A DNA stretch of 64,000 nt, taken from assembly GCF_004102025.1 (NCBI RefSeq), contig NZ_CP025228.1, positions 620,001 through 684,000 of the forward strand, read 5' to 3'. The notes beneath the pieces are model-generated. The model saw nothing but the letters and a program-made list of their open reading frames with translations. It was not told the origin of the DNA and ran no database searches. Position numbers and translations under genes: made by a program. Source of the DNA: Actinomyces qiguomingii (GTDB taxonomy: Bacteria; Actinomycetota; Actinomycetes; Actinomycetales; Actinomycetaceae). This document shows, in pieces, positions 18,387-26,154 of the stretch; within the stretch, counting starts at the first letter, position 1, and every line of letters begins with the position of its first letter.

Positions 18387-18836
18387 TCATGCGTGTTCTG
18401 TAGAGAACACTTCCAGCACGTCTGTGGGCGAGTGTGCCGCTAGCAGACGATTGCGCCGTTCCTCGTCTATGAGGACTGCTGCAAGTTCTGCCATGGTCTG
18501 CCGGTGCTGATCGGCATCCCGTGCGGCCAACATGACGATGACGCGAGTCGGGTGGTCTGGATCGTCGTTGAGGTTGACACCTGGGTCGAGTACCAGGATG
18601 GAAATCGCGGTACTGAGGGCACCGGCCTCCGGACGGGCGTGGGCGAGTGTGATGCCGAAACCGAGGTCCATGTAGGTCCCGCCGGGGGCACGGACGTTGT
18701 GGATGATGCTGTCGGCGTAGCACGGTTCGATGCAGCCGTCTTCCAAGAGGGGGCGCGCCGCGGTGCGCATGGCGGTCTCCCAATCCGTGGTCGAGGAGAA
18801 GGCGATGCGCCCGGCTTTGAGCTCTTCCTTGAGCAT
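18387..18836 (-). CDS. PTS EIIA, mannitol/fructose-type domain (UlaC-like)
   Basis: This 149-residue EIIA_2 protein accepts phosphate from HPr. The phosphorylated His is His66 in GITLAHARPEAG, the typical AHARPE motif of UlaC-like proteins. LVLDPGVNLNDDPDHPTRVIVML and the C-terminal helix also fit the family. It follows the GntR gene by 21 bases and is the first transport gene of the operon. Confidence 0.85.
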   Translation of the reverse strand: MLKEELKAGRIAFSSTTDWETAMRTAARPLLEDGCIEPCYADSIIHNVRAPGGTYMDLGFGITLAHARPEAGALSTAISILVLDPGVNLNDDPDHPTRVIVMLAARDADQHRQTMAELAAVLIDEERRNRLLAAHSPTDVLEVFSTEHA

Positions 18837-18857
18837 GAGTGTCTCCGTTCTGTGGGC

Positions 18858-19616
18858 TTACCGAGATTCCGCGCGTGTGGTGAAGCCGATGACCGCGTCG
18901 GTGGACGCGAAGGTCGTTTCGGCGTAGATGGTCGGGCGGTGAGCGTCGTCGAAGGCGACGGACGTAGTGTGAAGGCGGAGTTCGCCCGTAGCGCATCCCA
19001 GATGTTGTGCATCGTCCGCGGACGGACGTGACAGTGTCACCTCTACGTGGTCCTCGCGAAGGGAGACGCCGTATTTCGCTGCGATGAGCTCGTATAGGGA
19101 GCGGTTGGTCAGATCAGCCTCCGTCAGGCCTTCGAAGCGGCTTGCGAGCAGCCACGCCCGCGTCAGGTGATCGATCGTGCCGTCTACGCTGCGCAGGCGG
19201 TCGATGCGGATTACCTCTTTGCCCGGTGCCACCATCAGGTTTAGGGTCACCACGCGCGGAGCGCTGATTATCTCCTGTCGCAGTACGAGCGAGGAAACGC
19301 GTCTACCTTCGGAGGTTCTCTGAGTGAAGAATCCGGACAGGTCGTAGCGATCTAGTGGGCGCGCCGGAGTGGGGGCCCCTTTGATGAAGGTGCCCTTCCC
19401 CTGTTTGCGGTAGATGATGTCGGCTCGCTCCAGTTCGTCCAGAGCGCGGCGCACGGTAATTCGAGAGACCCCGTAACGTTCGCAGAGCTGCATCTCAGAT
19501 GGTAGCGGCGAGTCGGGTTCCGCTTGGGTGAACTCCTCAATGATGGCGTCGCGGACGCGCAGCCACTTCCCGCGCCGGCGCTGCTCTGCCGGTTGCTGCC
19601 CCAGCAGTGCTGTCAT
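18858..19616 (-). CDS. GntR-family transcriptional regulator (HutC/FarR, UTRA domain)
   Basis: This 252-residue regulator has an N-terminal winged helix (LPSEMQLCERYGVSRITVRRAL near residues 40-60, then KQGKGTFI) and a C-terminal UTRA ligand domain. It heads the ascorbate-type PTS operon and probably controls it and itself. Paired TCATAACAA sites lie 44-78 bases upstream. The effector is expected to be a phosphorylated form of the PTS substrate. Confidence 0.88.
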   Translation of the reverse strand: MTALLGQQPAEQRRRGKWLRVRDAIIEEFTQAEPDSPLPSEMQLCERYGVSRITVRRALDELERADIIYRKQGKGTFIKGAPTPARPLDRYDLSGFFTQRTSEGRRVSSLVLRQEIISAPRVVTLNLMVAPGKEVIRIDRLRSVDGTIDHLTRAWLLASRFEGLTEADLTNRSLYELIAAKYGVSLREDHVEVTLSRPSADDAQHLGCATGELRLHTTSVAFDDAHRPTIYAETTFASTDAVIGFTTRAESR

Positions 19617-19659
19617 CTGGACGACTCCTCGCTGTCTTGGTGGTACATGCGGCGTGATG

Positions 19660-19694
19660 TCATAACAAGTTTCGCTAATATCATAACAACTTGT
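19660..19694 (-). promoter_or_regulatory. Candidate GntR operator pair
   Basis: TCATAACAA occurs at 19660-19668 and 19681-19689, exactly 21 bases (two helical turns) apart. ACAAGT (19665) and ACTTGT (19689) also form an inverted repeat across the site. The patch is much richer in A/T than its surroundings and lies just upstream of the GntR gene. Confidence 0.5.
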
Positions 19695-20338
19695 CGGCGG
19701 ATGTCAAGGGGCGATGAAAACTCGTGTAGGACTCCCGTGAAGGGGCTCGGCGCCCCCTCCGGCACTGCTAGTGAGGGCCGCGCATCGCGCCGAGCCGGGG
19801 GTTGCCCTCTGGGCTTTGCCAAGTGGTGGATGAGAGTGTTGAGGGTCGGCGGCTGCGCTCGCCCCGGCTGCGCTTGCCCCGGGTGCGCTTGTGGTCGCAC
19901 CGCGCCCGGGAGCTGGGGACTGATCTGAATGAGGGGAAGGTGGCGGGAACCTAGTCCGCTCGAGATGCTGGTTGCCGGCTCGGGAGGCGCGCCTCGCTGT
20001 ATGTGGAGGAGACGAACCGCCGGTCAATGGCGTTTGGCGGTGTTGTAGGGCGGTGCTGTGGGGTCGGGCTTGGGTGCAACCCGGTCGCGCTTGCCGAGCT
20101 GTTGGGCTGTCGTGAACGAATGTACATCATCGCGGCATGTGCATGTGCGGTTTGAGTCCGATTATCGGCTAAATACCGCGGTATAGGGAGTTTTTGCTGT
20201 GCTCACCAGTGGCGCTTTTGATGAACAACGGTTCATCTACGCTCTGTTCGTCGGCGGATCGTCGCGCTAGTTTCCTGAGGTGTCCGGACCACATCCGGAC
20301 CCTGGTACTCGAAGACGAGACGCAAGGAGATGGCGGCG
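19695..20338. other. Divergent intergenic region between two PTS operons
   Basis: No credible gene is seen in these roughly 640 bases. Open frames are Arg/Pro/Gly-rich shadows. The right part holds two perfect palindromes (20173-20184 and 20220-20237), and AAGGAG at 20324-20329 is the ribosome site of the next gene. Confidence 0.45.
20173..20237 (+). promoter_or_regulatory. Two perfect palindromes upstream of the galactitol-type PTS
   Basis: ATACCGCGGTAT (20173-20184) is a 12-bp perfect palindrome. GATGAAC-AACG-GTTCATC (20220-20237) has 7-bp perfect arms. Both precede the EIIA gene and are good candidates for operators. No regulator gene is attached to this operon; the nearest are the GntR gene at 19.6 kb and the SorC gene at 28.3 kb. 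Confidence 0.45.
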
Positions 20339-20812
20339 ATGCAGCTGGATCTGCTCAAACATGAACTGATTCGCCTGGACTGGGAGGTAGATGACCAGGA
20401 GGAGTTCTTCGAACGGATCGCAGCGGAGCTCCTGCCCGCGGGATACATCAAGGACACCTTCTGCGGCGCACTGGCAGAGCGGGAGCGCAAGTACCCGACG
20501 GCGCTCCCAACCATGCCGGAGGCGGTCGCCATCCCTCACTCCGACGTCGAACACATCGTCAAGCCCTTCATCGCCCCGGTGCGGCTGGCCAGGCCGATCA
20601 ACTGGCGGGAGATGGGCAACGACGACGTCGTCCACCCGGTCCGCTTCATCTTCGTCCTCGGCTTCGTGCAGGAGGACCGCCACGTGGAGGTACTGCAAAT
20701 CATGCTGCAGGCCTTCCAGGACCCGGCCTTCATGGAACGTCTGAGCGCGGCGCAGACCCCGGACGAGTACTACCGGGTGCTTTCCGGCATGTCCGGCGTC
20801 CAGGCCGCCTGA
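20339..20812 (+). CDS. PTS EIIA, galactitol-like
   Basis: This 157-residue EIIA_2 phosphocarrier has the likely phosphorylated His67 in VAIPHSDVEHI. ATG 20339 is preferred because AAGGAG ends 9 bases before it, whereas ATG 20330 would abut the ribosome site. It opens the operon EIIA, EIIB, EIIC, aldolase, DhaK, DhaL. Its relationship to GatA is by fold and context. Confidence 0.82.
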   Translation: MQLDLLKHELIRLDWEVDDQEEFFERIAAELLPAGYIKDTFCGALAERERKYPTALPTMPEAVAIPHSDVEHIVKPFIAPVRLARPINWREMGNDDVVHPVRFIFVLGFVQEDRHVEVLQIMLQAFQDPAFMERLSAAQTPDEYYRVLSGMSGVQAA

Positions 20813-20863
20813 CCCCGGAACACCCACACCCCCACACCCACCCATTCACAAGGAGAACCCACC

Positions 20864-21157
20864 ATGACCGCAAAAGTAGTAGTCGCCTGCGGCAGCGGCG
20901 TCGCCACCTCCCAGACGGTGGCCAGCAAGGTCAGCCGCCTACTGAAGGAGGCTAAGGTTGACGCCGACGTCCAGGCCGTCGATCTGAAGTCCGTCGACCG
21001 CCACCTGGCCGACGCCGCCGCCTACATCACCATTGTGCGGGAGAACAAGCCCCGCTCCGTCCCCGTCATTAACGGGATCGCGTTCCTGACCGGCATGGGG
21101 CAGGACCAGGAGCTGACCAAGCTGATCGAGGCCATTAAGTCCTCTGGGAGCAACTGA
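20864..21157 (+). CDS. PTS EIIB, galactitol (GatB) type
   Basis: This 97-residue protein has Cys9 in VVACGSGVATSQTVASK, the phosphocysteine loop of GatB-like EIIB proteins. It follows AAGGAG and lies between EIIA and EIIC. It transfers phosphate from EIIA to the incoming polyol or sugar. Confidence 0.85.
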   Translation: MTAKVVVACGSGVATSQTVASKVSRLLKEAKVDADVQAVDLKSVDRHLADAAAYITIVRENKPRSVPVINGIAFLTGMGQDQELTKLIEAIKSSGSN

Positions 21158-21158
21158 C

Positions 21159-22538
21159 ATGCAAATCCTTCAGGACTCCGTCAACTTCCTGCTCTCGCTC
21201 GGGGCCGCCATCTTCGTCCCCATAATCATCATCATCGCCGGTCTGATCGTCCGGATGAAGGTGAAGGACGCCATCTCCGCGGGCATCACCCTGGGCGTGG
21301 CCTTCTCCGGCATGACCATGCTCATCAGCTACATGACCGAGGCGATCACGCCGGCCGCTCAGGCCATGTCGGACACTATCGGGGTGGACCTGCCCATCAC
21401 CGACGGCGGGTGGACGACGATGTCCACGATCTCCTGGTCGTGGCCCTACGCCTTCCTGATGTTCCCGCTGGTGATCGGCATCAACATCGTGCTGATCCTG
21501 GTCAAGCAGACCGAGACCTTCAACGCGGACCTGTGGAACGTGTGGGGCAAGATCTTCACCGCCGTCGCCGTGTACTACATAACCGGAATGGTGTGGCTGG
21601 CATTCGTCATCGCGGCCATTCAGGTGGTCTTCGAGCTGAAGACCGCGGACTTCCACCAGCACCGGGTGGAAACAATGACCGGCATCCCGGGCGTGACAAT
21701 CACCCACCGCATGGTGTTCCTGGCCGCCCCCATGTACCCGATCGACTGGCTGCTGCGCAAGATCCCCGGGCTCGACCGCTCGTTCAACGCCGCCGACCTG
21801 CGCGATAAGCTCGGCATCTTCGCCGAGAACCACGTGCTGGGCTTCATCCTCGGCATTCTGTTCGGCGTGCTCGCCCGGTTTGACGTCGCCGCCATTTTGA
21901 CGCTCGGCATTCAGGCGGCGACGGCGCTGACCCTGTTCCCGGTCATCTCCAAGTACTTCATGCAGGCGCTCGAGCCGATCTCGAACGCCATCTCCGAGTA
22001 CATGCGCAAGCGCTTCAACGACCGGCAGCTGTTCGTCGGACTCGACTGGCCCTTCCTCGGCGGCGCCAACGAAATCTGGATCGCCGTGATCTGGACCATC
22101 CCGGTGACCCTGGCATACGCCTTCTTCCTGCCCGGCAACGACATCCTCCCCTTCGCCGGCATCATCAACATCTGCATCGCGGTCGCGGCCTACTTCGCCA
22201 GCAAGGGCAACATCATCCGGATGCTCATCCAGTGCACGATATTCGCGCCCGTGTTCCTGTGGGTGGGCACCGCCTTCGCCCCGTTCATGACCGAGTTGGC
22301 CAACTCCACCAAGGCGGTGGAGCTGTCCGCCGGGCAGATGATCTCCAACTCCTCCATCGACGCACCCATCTTCACCTACGCGCTGTCCCATCTCATGCAG
22401 TTCCTCGACGGGAACTTCATCCCGCTGCTCATCTTCGTGGTCTGGCTGATCTGCTTCGTGGCCTACTCGCGCAGCCTGATCAAGGAGCGCAACGAGGCGC
22501 GTGCGGTCGCGGTAGAGACCGCCGGAGTCAGCGTCTGA
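21159..22538 (+). CDS. gatC: PTS EIIC, galactitol (GatC) family
   Basis: This 459-residue membrane permease is of the EIIC-GAT family. It has about ten hydrophobic segments, the N-terminal ILQDSVNFLLSLGAAIFVPI and the conserved MYPIDWLLRKIPGLD region. The start is one base after the EIIB stop. The substrate need not be galactitol: family members also carry arabitol, ribitol and tetritols. The downstream aldolase and kinase genes point to a product cleaved into triose-level pieces. Confidence 0.85.
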   Translation: MQILQDSVNFLLSLGAAIFVPIIIIIAGLIVRMKVKDAISAGITLGVAFSGMTMLISYMTEAITPAAQAMSDTIGVDLPITDGGWTTMSTISWSWPYAFLMFPLVIGINIVLILVKQTETFNADLWNVWGKIFTAVAVYYITGMVWLAFVIAAIQVVFELKTADFHQHRVETMTGIPGVTITHRMVFLAAPMYPIDWLLRKIPGLDRSFNAADLRDKLGIFAENHVLGFILGILFGVLARFDVAAILTLGIQAATALTLFPVISKYFMQALEPISNAISEYMRKRFNDRQLFVGLDWPFLGGANEIWIAVIWTIPVTLAYAFFLPGNDILPFAGIINICIAVAAYFASKGNIIRMLIQCTIFAPVFLWVGTAFAPFMTELANSTKAVELSAGQMISNSSIDAPIFTYALSHLMQFLDGNFIPLLIFVVWLICFVAYSRSLIKERNEARAVAVETAGVSV

Positions 22539-22553
22539 GGTGTCTGACTCCAC

Positions 22554-22584
22554 GCGACGGCGGTGGTCCCGCCACCGCCGTCGC
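22554..22584 (+). other. Intra-operon hairpin between EIIC and aldolase
   Basis: GCGACGGCGGTGG (22554-22566) pairs perfectly with 22572-22584 across a 5-base loop. No T-run follows and the same-strand genes continue, so it more likely tunes expression (partial termination or 3'-end protection) than ends the operon. Confidence 0.5.
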
Positions 22585-22635
22585 AGCCCTGATCAACACC
22601 CGAGAATCCATCGAAACCAGAAAGTAGACACACCC

Positions 22636-23307
22636 ATGCTTGAATCGCTGAAGAAAGAACTGTGCGAGATCGCCAAGCGGGCGCAGCACGACGGGCTGTG
22701 CAAGCACAAGTCCGGCAACTTCTCCATCCGCGACGCCGAAACCGGTTTTCTGGTCGTCTCGCCCACTTCCCTGGACCGTGACCTTTTGACCCCACGCGAC
22801 GTGGTGGTCATGAACTTAGACGCCCACGTCGTCGAGAATGAATCCGGCCTGCGGCCCACCAGTGAGGTGCTCATGCACCTGGAGATCTACAAGGAGCGTC
22901 CCGAGGCTGTCGCCATCGTGCACACCCATTCGGCCTACGCCACCTCCTTCGCGCTGCTGAACAAGCCGATCCCCGCAATCGTCTACGAGGTGGCCAACCT
23001 GGGGCTGAGCCGGGCGCGCATTCCCGTGGCCCCGTACGGCCGCCCCGGCACCCCCGAACTGGCCGCCTCGGTGCGTCAGGCCGTGCGCGAGGCCGACTGC
23101 GTGCTGCTGGAGAAGCACGGCGCCGTCGCCGTCGACTCCCGCAACCTGTACGAGGCCTACCTCAAGGCCGCTTACATCGAGGAGCTCGCCCAGCTCTACC
23201 ACCAGGCGCTCACGGCCAACGGCGGCGTCGAGCCCGAGTCCTTCGCCACCGAGGAGCTCCAGAAGTGGGCGTATCCGGCGGAGATCACCTTCCCCAACCA
23301 GCACTGA
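22636..23307 (+). CDS. Class II aldolase (fuculose/ribulose-phosphate aldolase-like)
   Basis: This 223-residue zinc-dependent class II aldolase/adducin-family protein has the zinc-binding VHTHSAYAT pair (HTH), a later His in LEKHGAVAVD, and the substrate loop GNFSIRD. The ATG at 22636 is the first methionine of the conserved region. It probably cleaves the PTS product, a sugar phosphate, into dihydroxyacetone phosphate and an aldehyde. It is followed by DhaK and DhaL homologues. Confidence 0.82.
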   Translation: MLESLKKELCEIAKRAQHDGLCKHKSGNFSIRDAETGFLVVSPTSLDRDLLTPRDVVVMNLDAHVVENESGLRPTSEVLMHLEIYKERPEAVAIVHTHSAYATSFALLNKPIPAIVYEVANLGLSRARIPVAPYGRPGTPELAASVRQAVREADCVLLEKHGAVAVDSRNLYEAYLKAAYIEELAQLYHQALTANGGVEPESFATEELQKWAYPAEITFPNQH

Positions 23308-23336
23308 AACAACACGTAGAACTCTGGGAGGCAAGC

Positions 23337-24344
23337 ATGAAGAAGATACTCAACAGCGCGGACAGCTTCGTCCGCGACACCATGGAGGGCATCGCAGCGG
23401 CCTACGGCGACCGTGTTGCCCTGCTCGACGGCGACCTCCGGGTACTCGTCTCGCGCTACCCGGCGCCGGAGGGCAAGGTCGGCGTCGTCACCGCCGGCGG
23501 CAGCGGGCACCTGCCCCTGTTCCTCGGCTACGTCGGGCAGGGCATGCTGGACGGATGCGCCGTCGGGGAGGTCTTCGCCTCACCGGCCGCCGAGAAGATG
23601 GCCGACATGATCCGAGCCTGCGACCGCGGCGCCGGCGTCCTGTGCCTGTACGGCAACTACAACGGCGACGTCTTCAACTTCCGCATGGCCTGCGAGGACG
23701 TCGAGTTCGACGGCGTGCAGACCCGGCAGCTGCTCGGCCGCGACGACGTCGCCAGCTCCCCGAAGGAGCGCGCCGACAAGCGGCGCGGCGTGGCCGGGCT
23801 GGTCTACGCGTTCAAGATCGCCGGGGCCGCCGCCGAGAAGATGATGACACTCGACGAGGTCACCGCCGTCACCGCCCGCGCCCTGGACAACACCCGCACC
23901 ATGGGGGTGGCACTATCACCGTGCATTGTTCCCAAGGTCGGTGAGCCGACCTTCACCATCCAGGAGGGGCAGATCGAGATCGGCATGGGCATCCACGGGG
24001 AGGCCGGCATCGAGGTGCGCCCCATGATGACCGCCGAGGAGATCGCCCGCCTCATCCTGGAGACCATCGAGGCGGATCTGCCGCTGGCCGCCGGGGACGA
24101 GGTCTCGGTGATGATCAACGGCCTGGGCGGCACCCCGCTGGAGGAGCAGCTCATCGTGTACCGCTCCGTGCACGCCCTGCTGGCCGAGCGCGGAGTCACG
24201 GTAGTCATGCCCCATGTGGGCGAGTTCGCCACCTCCATGGAGATGGCCGGGCTGTCGGTCAGCGTTTTCAAGCTCGACGCCGAGCTGAAGGAACTGCTGC
24301 GCGCCCCGGCCACCACGCCCTTCTACACCAATGCGAACAAGTGA
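23337..24344 (+). CDS. dhaK: Dihydroxyacetone kinase subunit DhaK
   Basis: This 335-residue protein binds dihydroxyacetone or a related ketose. TAGGSGHLPLF (from residue 52) is the N-terminal DhaK signature, and His220 in MGIHGEAGIEV corresponds to the His that binds the ketone covalently. The ATG at 23337 follows GGGAGG. The kinase partner DhaL overlaps or adjoins its end. The aldolase context leaves room for another short ketose, such as erythrulose, as substrate. Confidence 0.88.
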   Translation: MKKILNSADSFVRDTMEGIAAAYGDRVALLDGDLRVLVSRYPAPEGKVGVVTAGGSGHLPLFLGYVGQGMLDGCAVGEVFASPAAEKMADMIRACDRGAGVLCLYGNYNGDVFNFRMACEDVEFDGVQTRQLLGRDDVASSPKERADKRRGVAGLVYAFKIAGAAAEKMMTLDEVTAVTARALDNTRTMGVALSPCIVPKVGEPTFTIQEGQIEIGMGIHGEAGIEVRPMMTAEEIARLILETIEADLPLAAGDEVSVMINGLGGTPLEEQLIVYRSVHALLAERGVTVVMPHVGEFATSMEMAGLSVSVFKLDAELKELLRAPATTPFYTNANK

Positions 24345-24351
24345 GGCCCAC

Positions 24352-24990
24352 ATGCTGAACCGTGAGTCACTTGCGGCAATCGCCGGTGAAATCAGCGTCC
24401 TGATGGCCACCAACCGGGACTACCTGGTGTCCCTGGATCAGGTCAGTGGGGACGGCGACCTGGGTATCTCCATGGACGACGGCTTCCGGGCGCTGGCCGA
24501 GTACCTGGCCGCCCAGGAGCAGACCGACCTCGGGCAGCTCCTGCGTGGGGCGGCCAAGGCCTTCAACGGTGCGGCGCCGTCGTCACTGGGAACCATCCTC
24601 AGTTTCGGGATGATGGGCATGGCGCGGACGCTGCGCGGCAAGACCGAGGCCGACGTCGTGTCCGTCGCGCAGGCCCTGCAGGCGGGCGTGGAGGCCATCA
24701 TGGACAAGGCCGAGTCCAAGCCGGGGGAGAAGACCATCCTGGACGCGCTCATGCCCGGGGCGACGGTTCTCGTGGAGGGCGCCGCCGCCGTCGCCGGGGG
24801 CGGGACCGCGTTGAGCGAGTTGCTGCGGCGTGCCGCCGAGGCGGCCGCTCAGGGATCGGAGTCCACCCGGGAGATGGAGGCCGTGCACGGGCGGGCCGCC
24901 TATTCGGCCTCCCGCAGCATTGGGGTGCTCGACGGCGGCTCCGTCGTCGGCCGCCTGATCTTCGAGGGGCTGGCCGCCTGGGCGGTCTGA
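24352..24990 (+). CDS. dhaL: Dihydroxyacetone kinase subunit DhaL
   Basis: This 212-residue nucleotide-binding subunit has the Mg-ADP ligands Asp29, Asp34 and Asp36 in LDQVSGDGDLGISM, spaced as in E. coli DhaL. ATG 24352 is chosen over 24331, which overlaps DhaK and lacks a ribosome site. E. coli DhaL is rephosphorylated by DhaM; no DhaM is encoded in this window, so it either uses a DhaM elsewhere or acts with free ATP. Confidence 0.87.
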   Translation: MLNRESLAAIAGEISVLMATNRDYLVSLDQVSGDGDLGISMDDGFRALAEYLAAQEQTDLGQLLRGAAKAFNGAAPSSLGTILSFGMMGMARTLRGKTEADVVSVAQALQAGVEAIMDKAESKPGEKTILDALMPGATVLVEGAAAVAGGGTALSELLRRAAEAAAQGSESTREMEAVHGRAAYSASRSIGVLDGGSVVGRLIFEGLAAWAV

Positions 24991-24998
24991 GGGCCGCG

Positions 24999-25046
24999 GA
25001 TCTGCGGGGGCGGGAGGCGCCGAAAGCCCTTCCGTCCTCGCAGATC
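24999..25046 (+). terminator. Hairpin after dhaL
   Basis: GATCTGCG (24999-25006) and CGCAGATC (25039-25046) pair exactly, with a G/C-rich interior that can extend the stem. It lies 9 bases after the dhaL stop and before the aldo/keto reductase. No T-run is present. Confidence 0.45.
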
Positions 25047-25065
25047 GGGTCGTACCGTATGTGTC

Positions 25066-26124
25066 ATGGAATACAGACAGCTTGGTAAAAGCGGCCTACG
25101 GGTCTCGACCATCACCCTGGGCACCATGGGTTTCGGCGGCACCGGGTTCGCGCGCACCGTGGGTCAGATCGACGTGGACGGAGCGCGTCGGCAAATCGAC
25201 ATCGCGCGCGACGCCGGAGTGAACCTATTCGACACCGCTGACATGTACTCCGCCGGACTGTCCGAGGAGATCCTCGGCAAGGCGCTGGGCGCGGACCGCG
25301 AGGACGTCCTGATCGCCACCAAGGTGCGGATGCCCATGGGGGAGGGCCCCAATGACGCCGGCCTGTCCCGGCACCACATCATGCGCAGCGTGGAGGCGAG
25401 CCTGCGCCGCCTGGGAACCGACCACATCGACCTCTACCAGGTGCACGAGTGGGACGGGGTCACGCCCCTGGAGGAGACGCTTACCGCCCTGGACGATCTG
25501 GTGCACGCGGGCAAGGTGCGCTACATCGGCTGCTCCAACTATGCGGCCTGGCACATGATGAAGTCCCTGTGGACCGCCGACCGCCACGGCCTGACCCCGT
25601 TCGTCAGCAACCAGGTGCACTACTCCGTGCAGACCCGGGACATCGAGCATGAGATCGTACCCGCCGCGGTGGACCAGGGCATCGGCATCCTGGTGTGGAG
25701 CCCGCTGGCCGGCGGCCTGCTGACCGGCAAGTACCGTCGCGGCCTCGACGCGCCCGCCGGCAGTCGCCACGTGGAGGGCTGGGATGAGCCGCCGGTGTAT
25801 GACGTCGAGGTCCTCTACGACATCGTCGAGGAGCTCGTGGCGATCGCCGACGGGCACGGCGTCGCACCCAGTCAGGTGGCCCTGGCCTACGTCCTGGCCA
25901 AGCCGGCGGTCACCTCGGTGATCGTCGGGGCGCGCAATGAGCAGCAGCTGCAGCAGAACCTCGGTGCGGCAGAGTTGGTGCTCACTGCTGAGGAGATGGA
26001 GCGGCTGGAGCAGGTCAGCGCAACCGGTTTGCCCTACCCGTTCTGGCACCACCTGAACGCCGCGGACCGGTTGAGTCCCGCCGACCTGACGCTGCTTGCG
26101 CGGCACCTGCGGGATCGCGGCTGA
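25066..26124 (+). CDS. Aldo/keto reductase
   Basis: This 352-residue NADPH-dependent oxidoreductase of the AKR fold has the catalytic tetrad Asp56, Tyr61 (DTADMYSAG), Lys86 (ATKVRMP) and His127 (LYQVHEWD). The C-terminal cofactor part includes SVIVGARNEQQLQQNL. The length fits the YajO/YghZ-like group. It sits alone between the PTS operon and an unrelated membrane protein; the substrate is not predictable. Confidence 0.88.
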   Translation: MEYRQLGKSGLRVSTITLGTMGFGGTGFARTVGQIDVDGARRQIDIARDAGVNLFDTADMYSAGLSEEILGKALGADREDVLIATKVRMPMGEGPNDAGLSRHHIMRSVEASLRRLGTDHIDLYQVHEWDGVTPLEETLTALDDLVHAGKVRYIGCSNYAAWHMMKSLWTADRHGLTPFVSNQVHYSVQTRDIEHEIVPAAVDQGIGILVWSPLAGGLLTGKYRRGLDAPAGSRHVEGWDEPPVYDVEVLYDIVEELVAIADGHGVAPSQVALAYVLAKPAVTSVIVGARNEQQLQQNLGAAELVLTAEEMERLEQVSATGLPYPFWHHLNAADRLSPADLTLLARHLRDRG

Positions 26125-26154
26125 ACGGGCTGCCCTGCCCTACGCTGGGGCACT

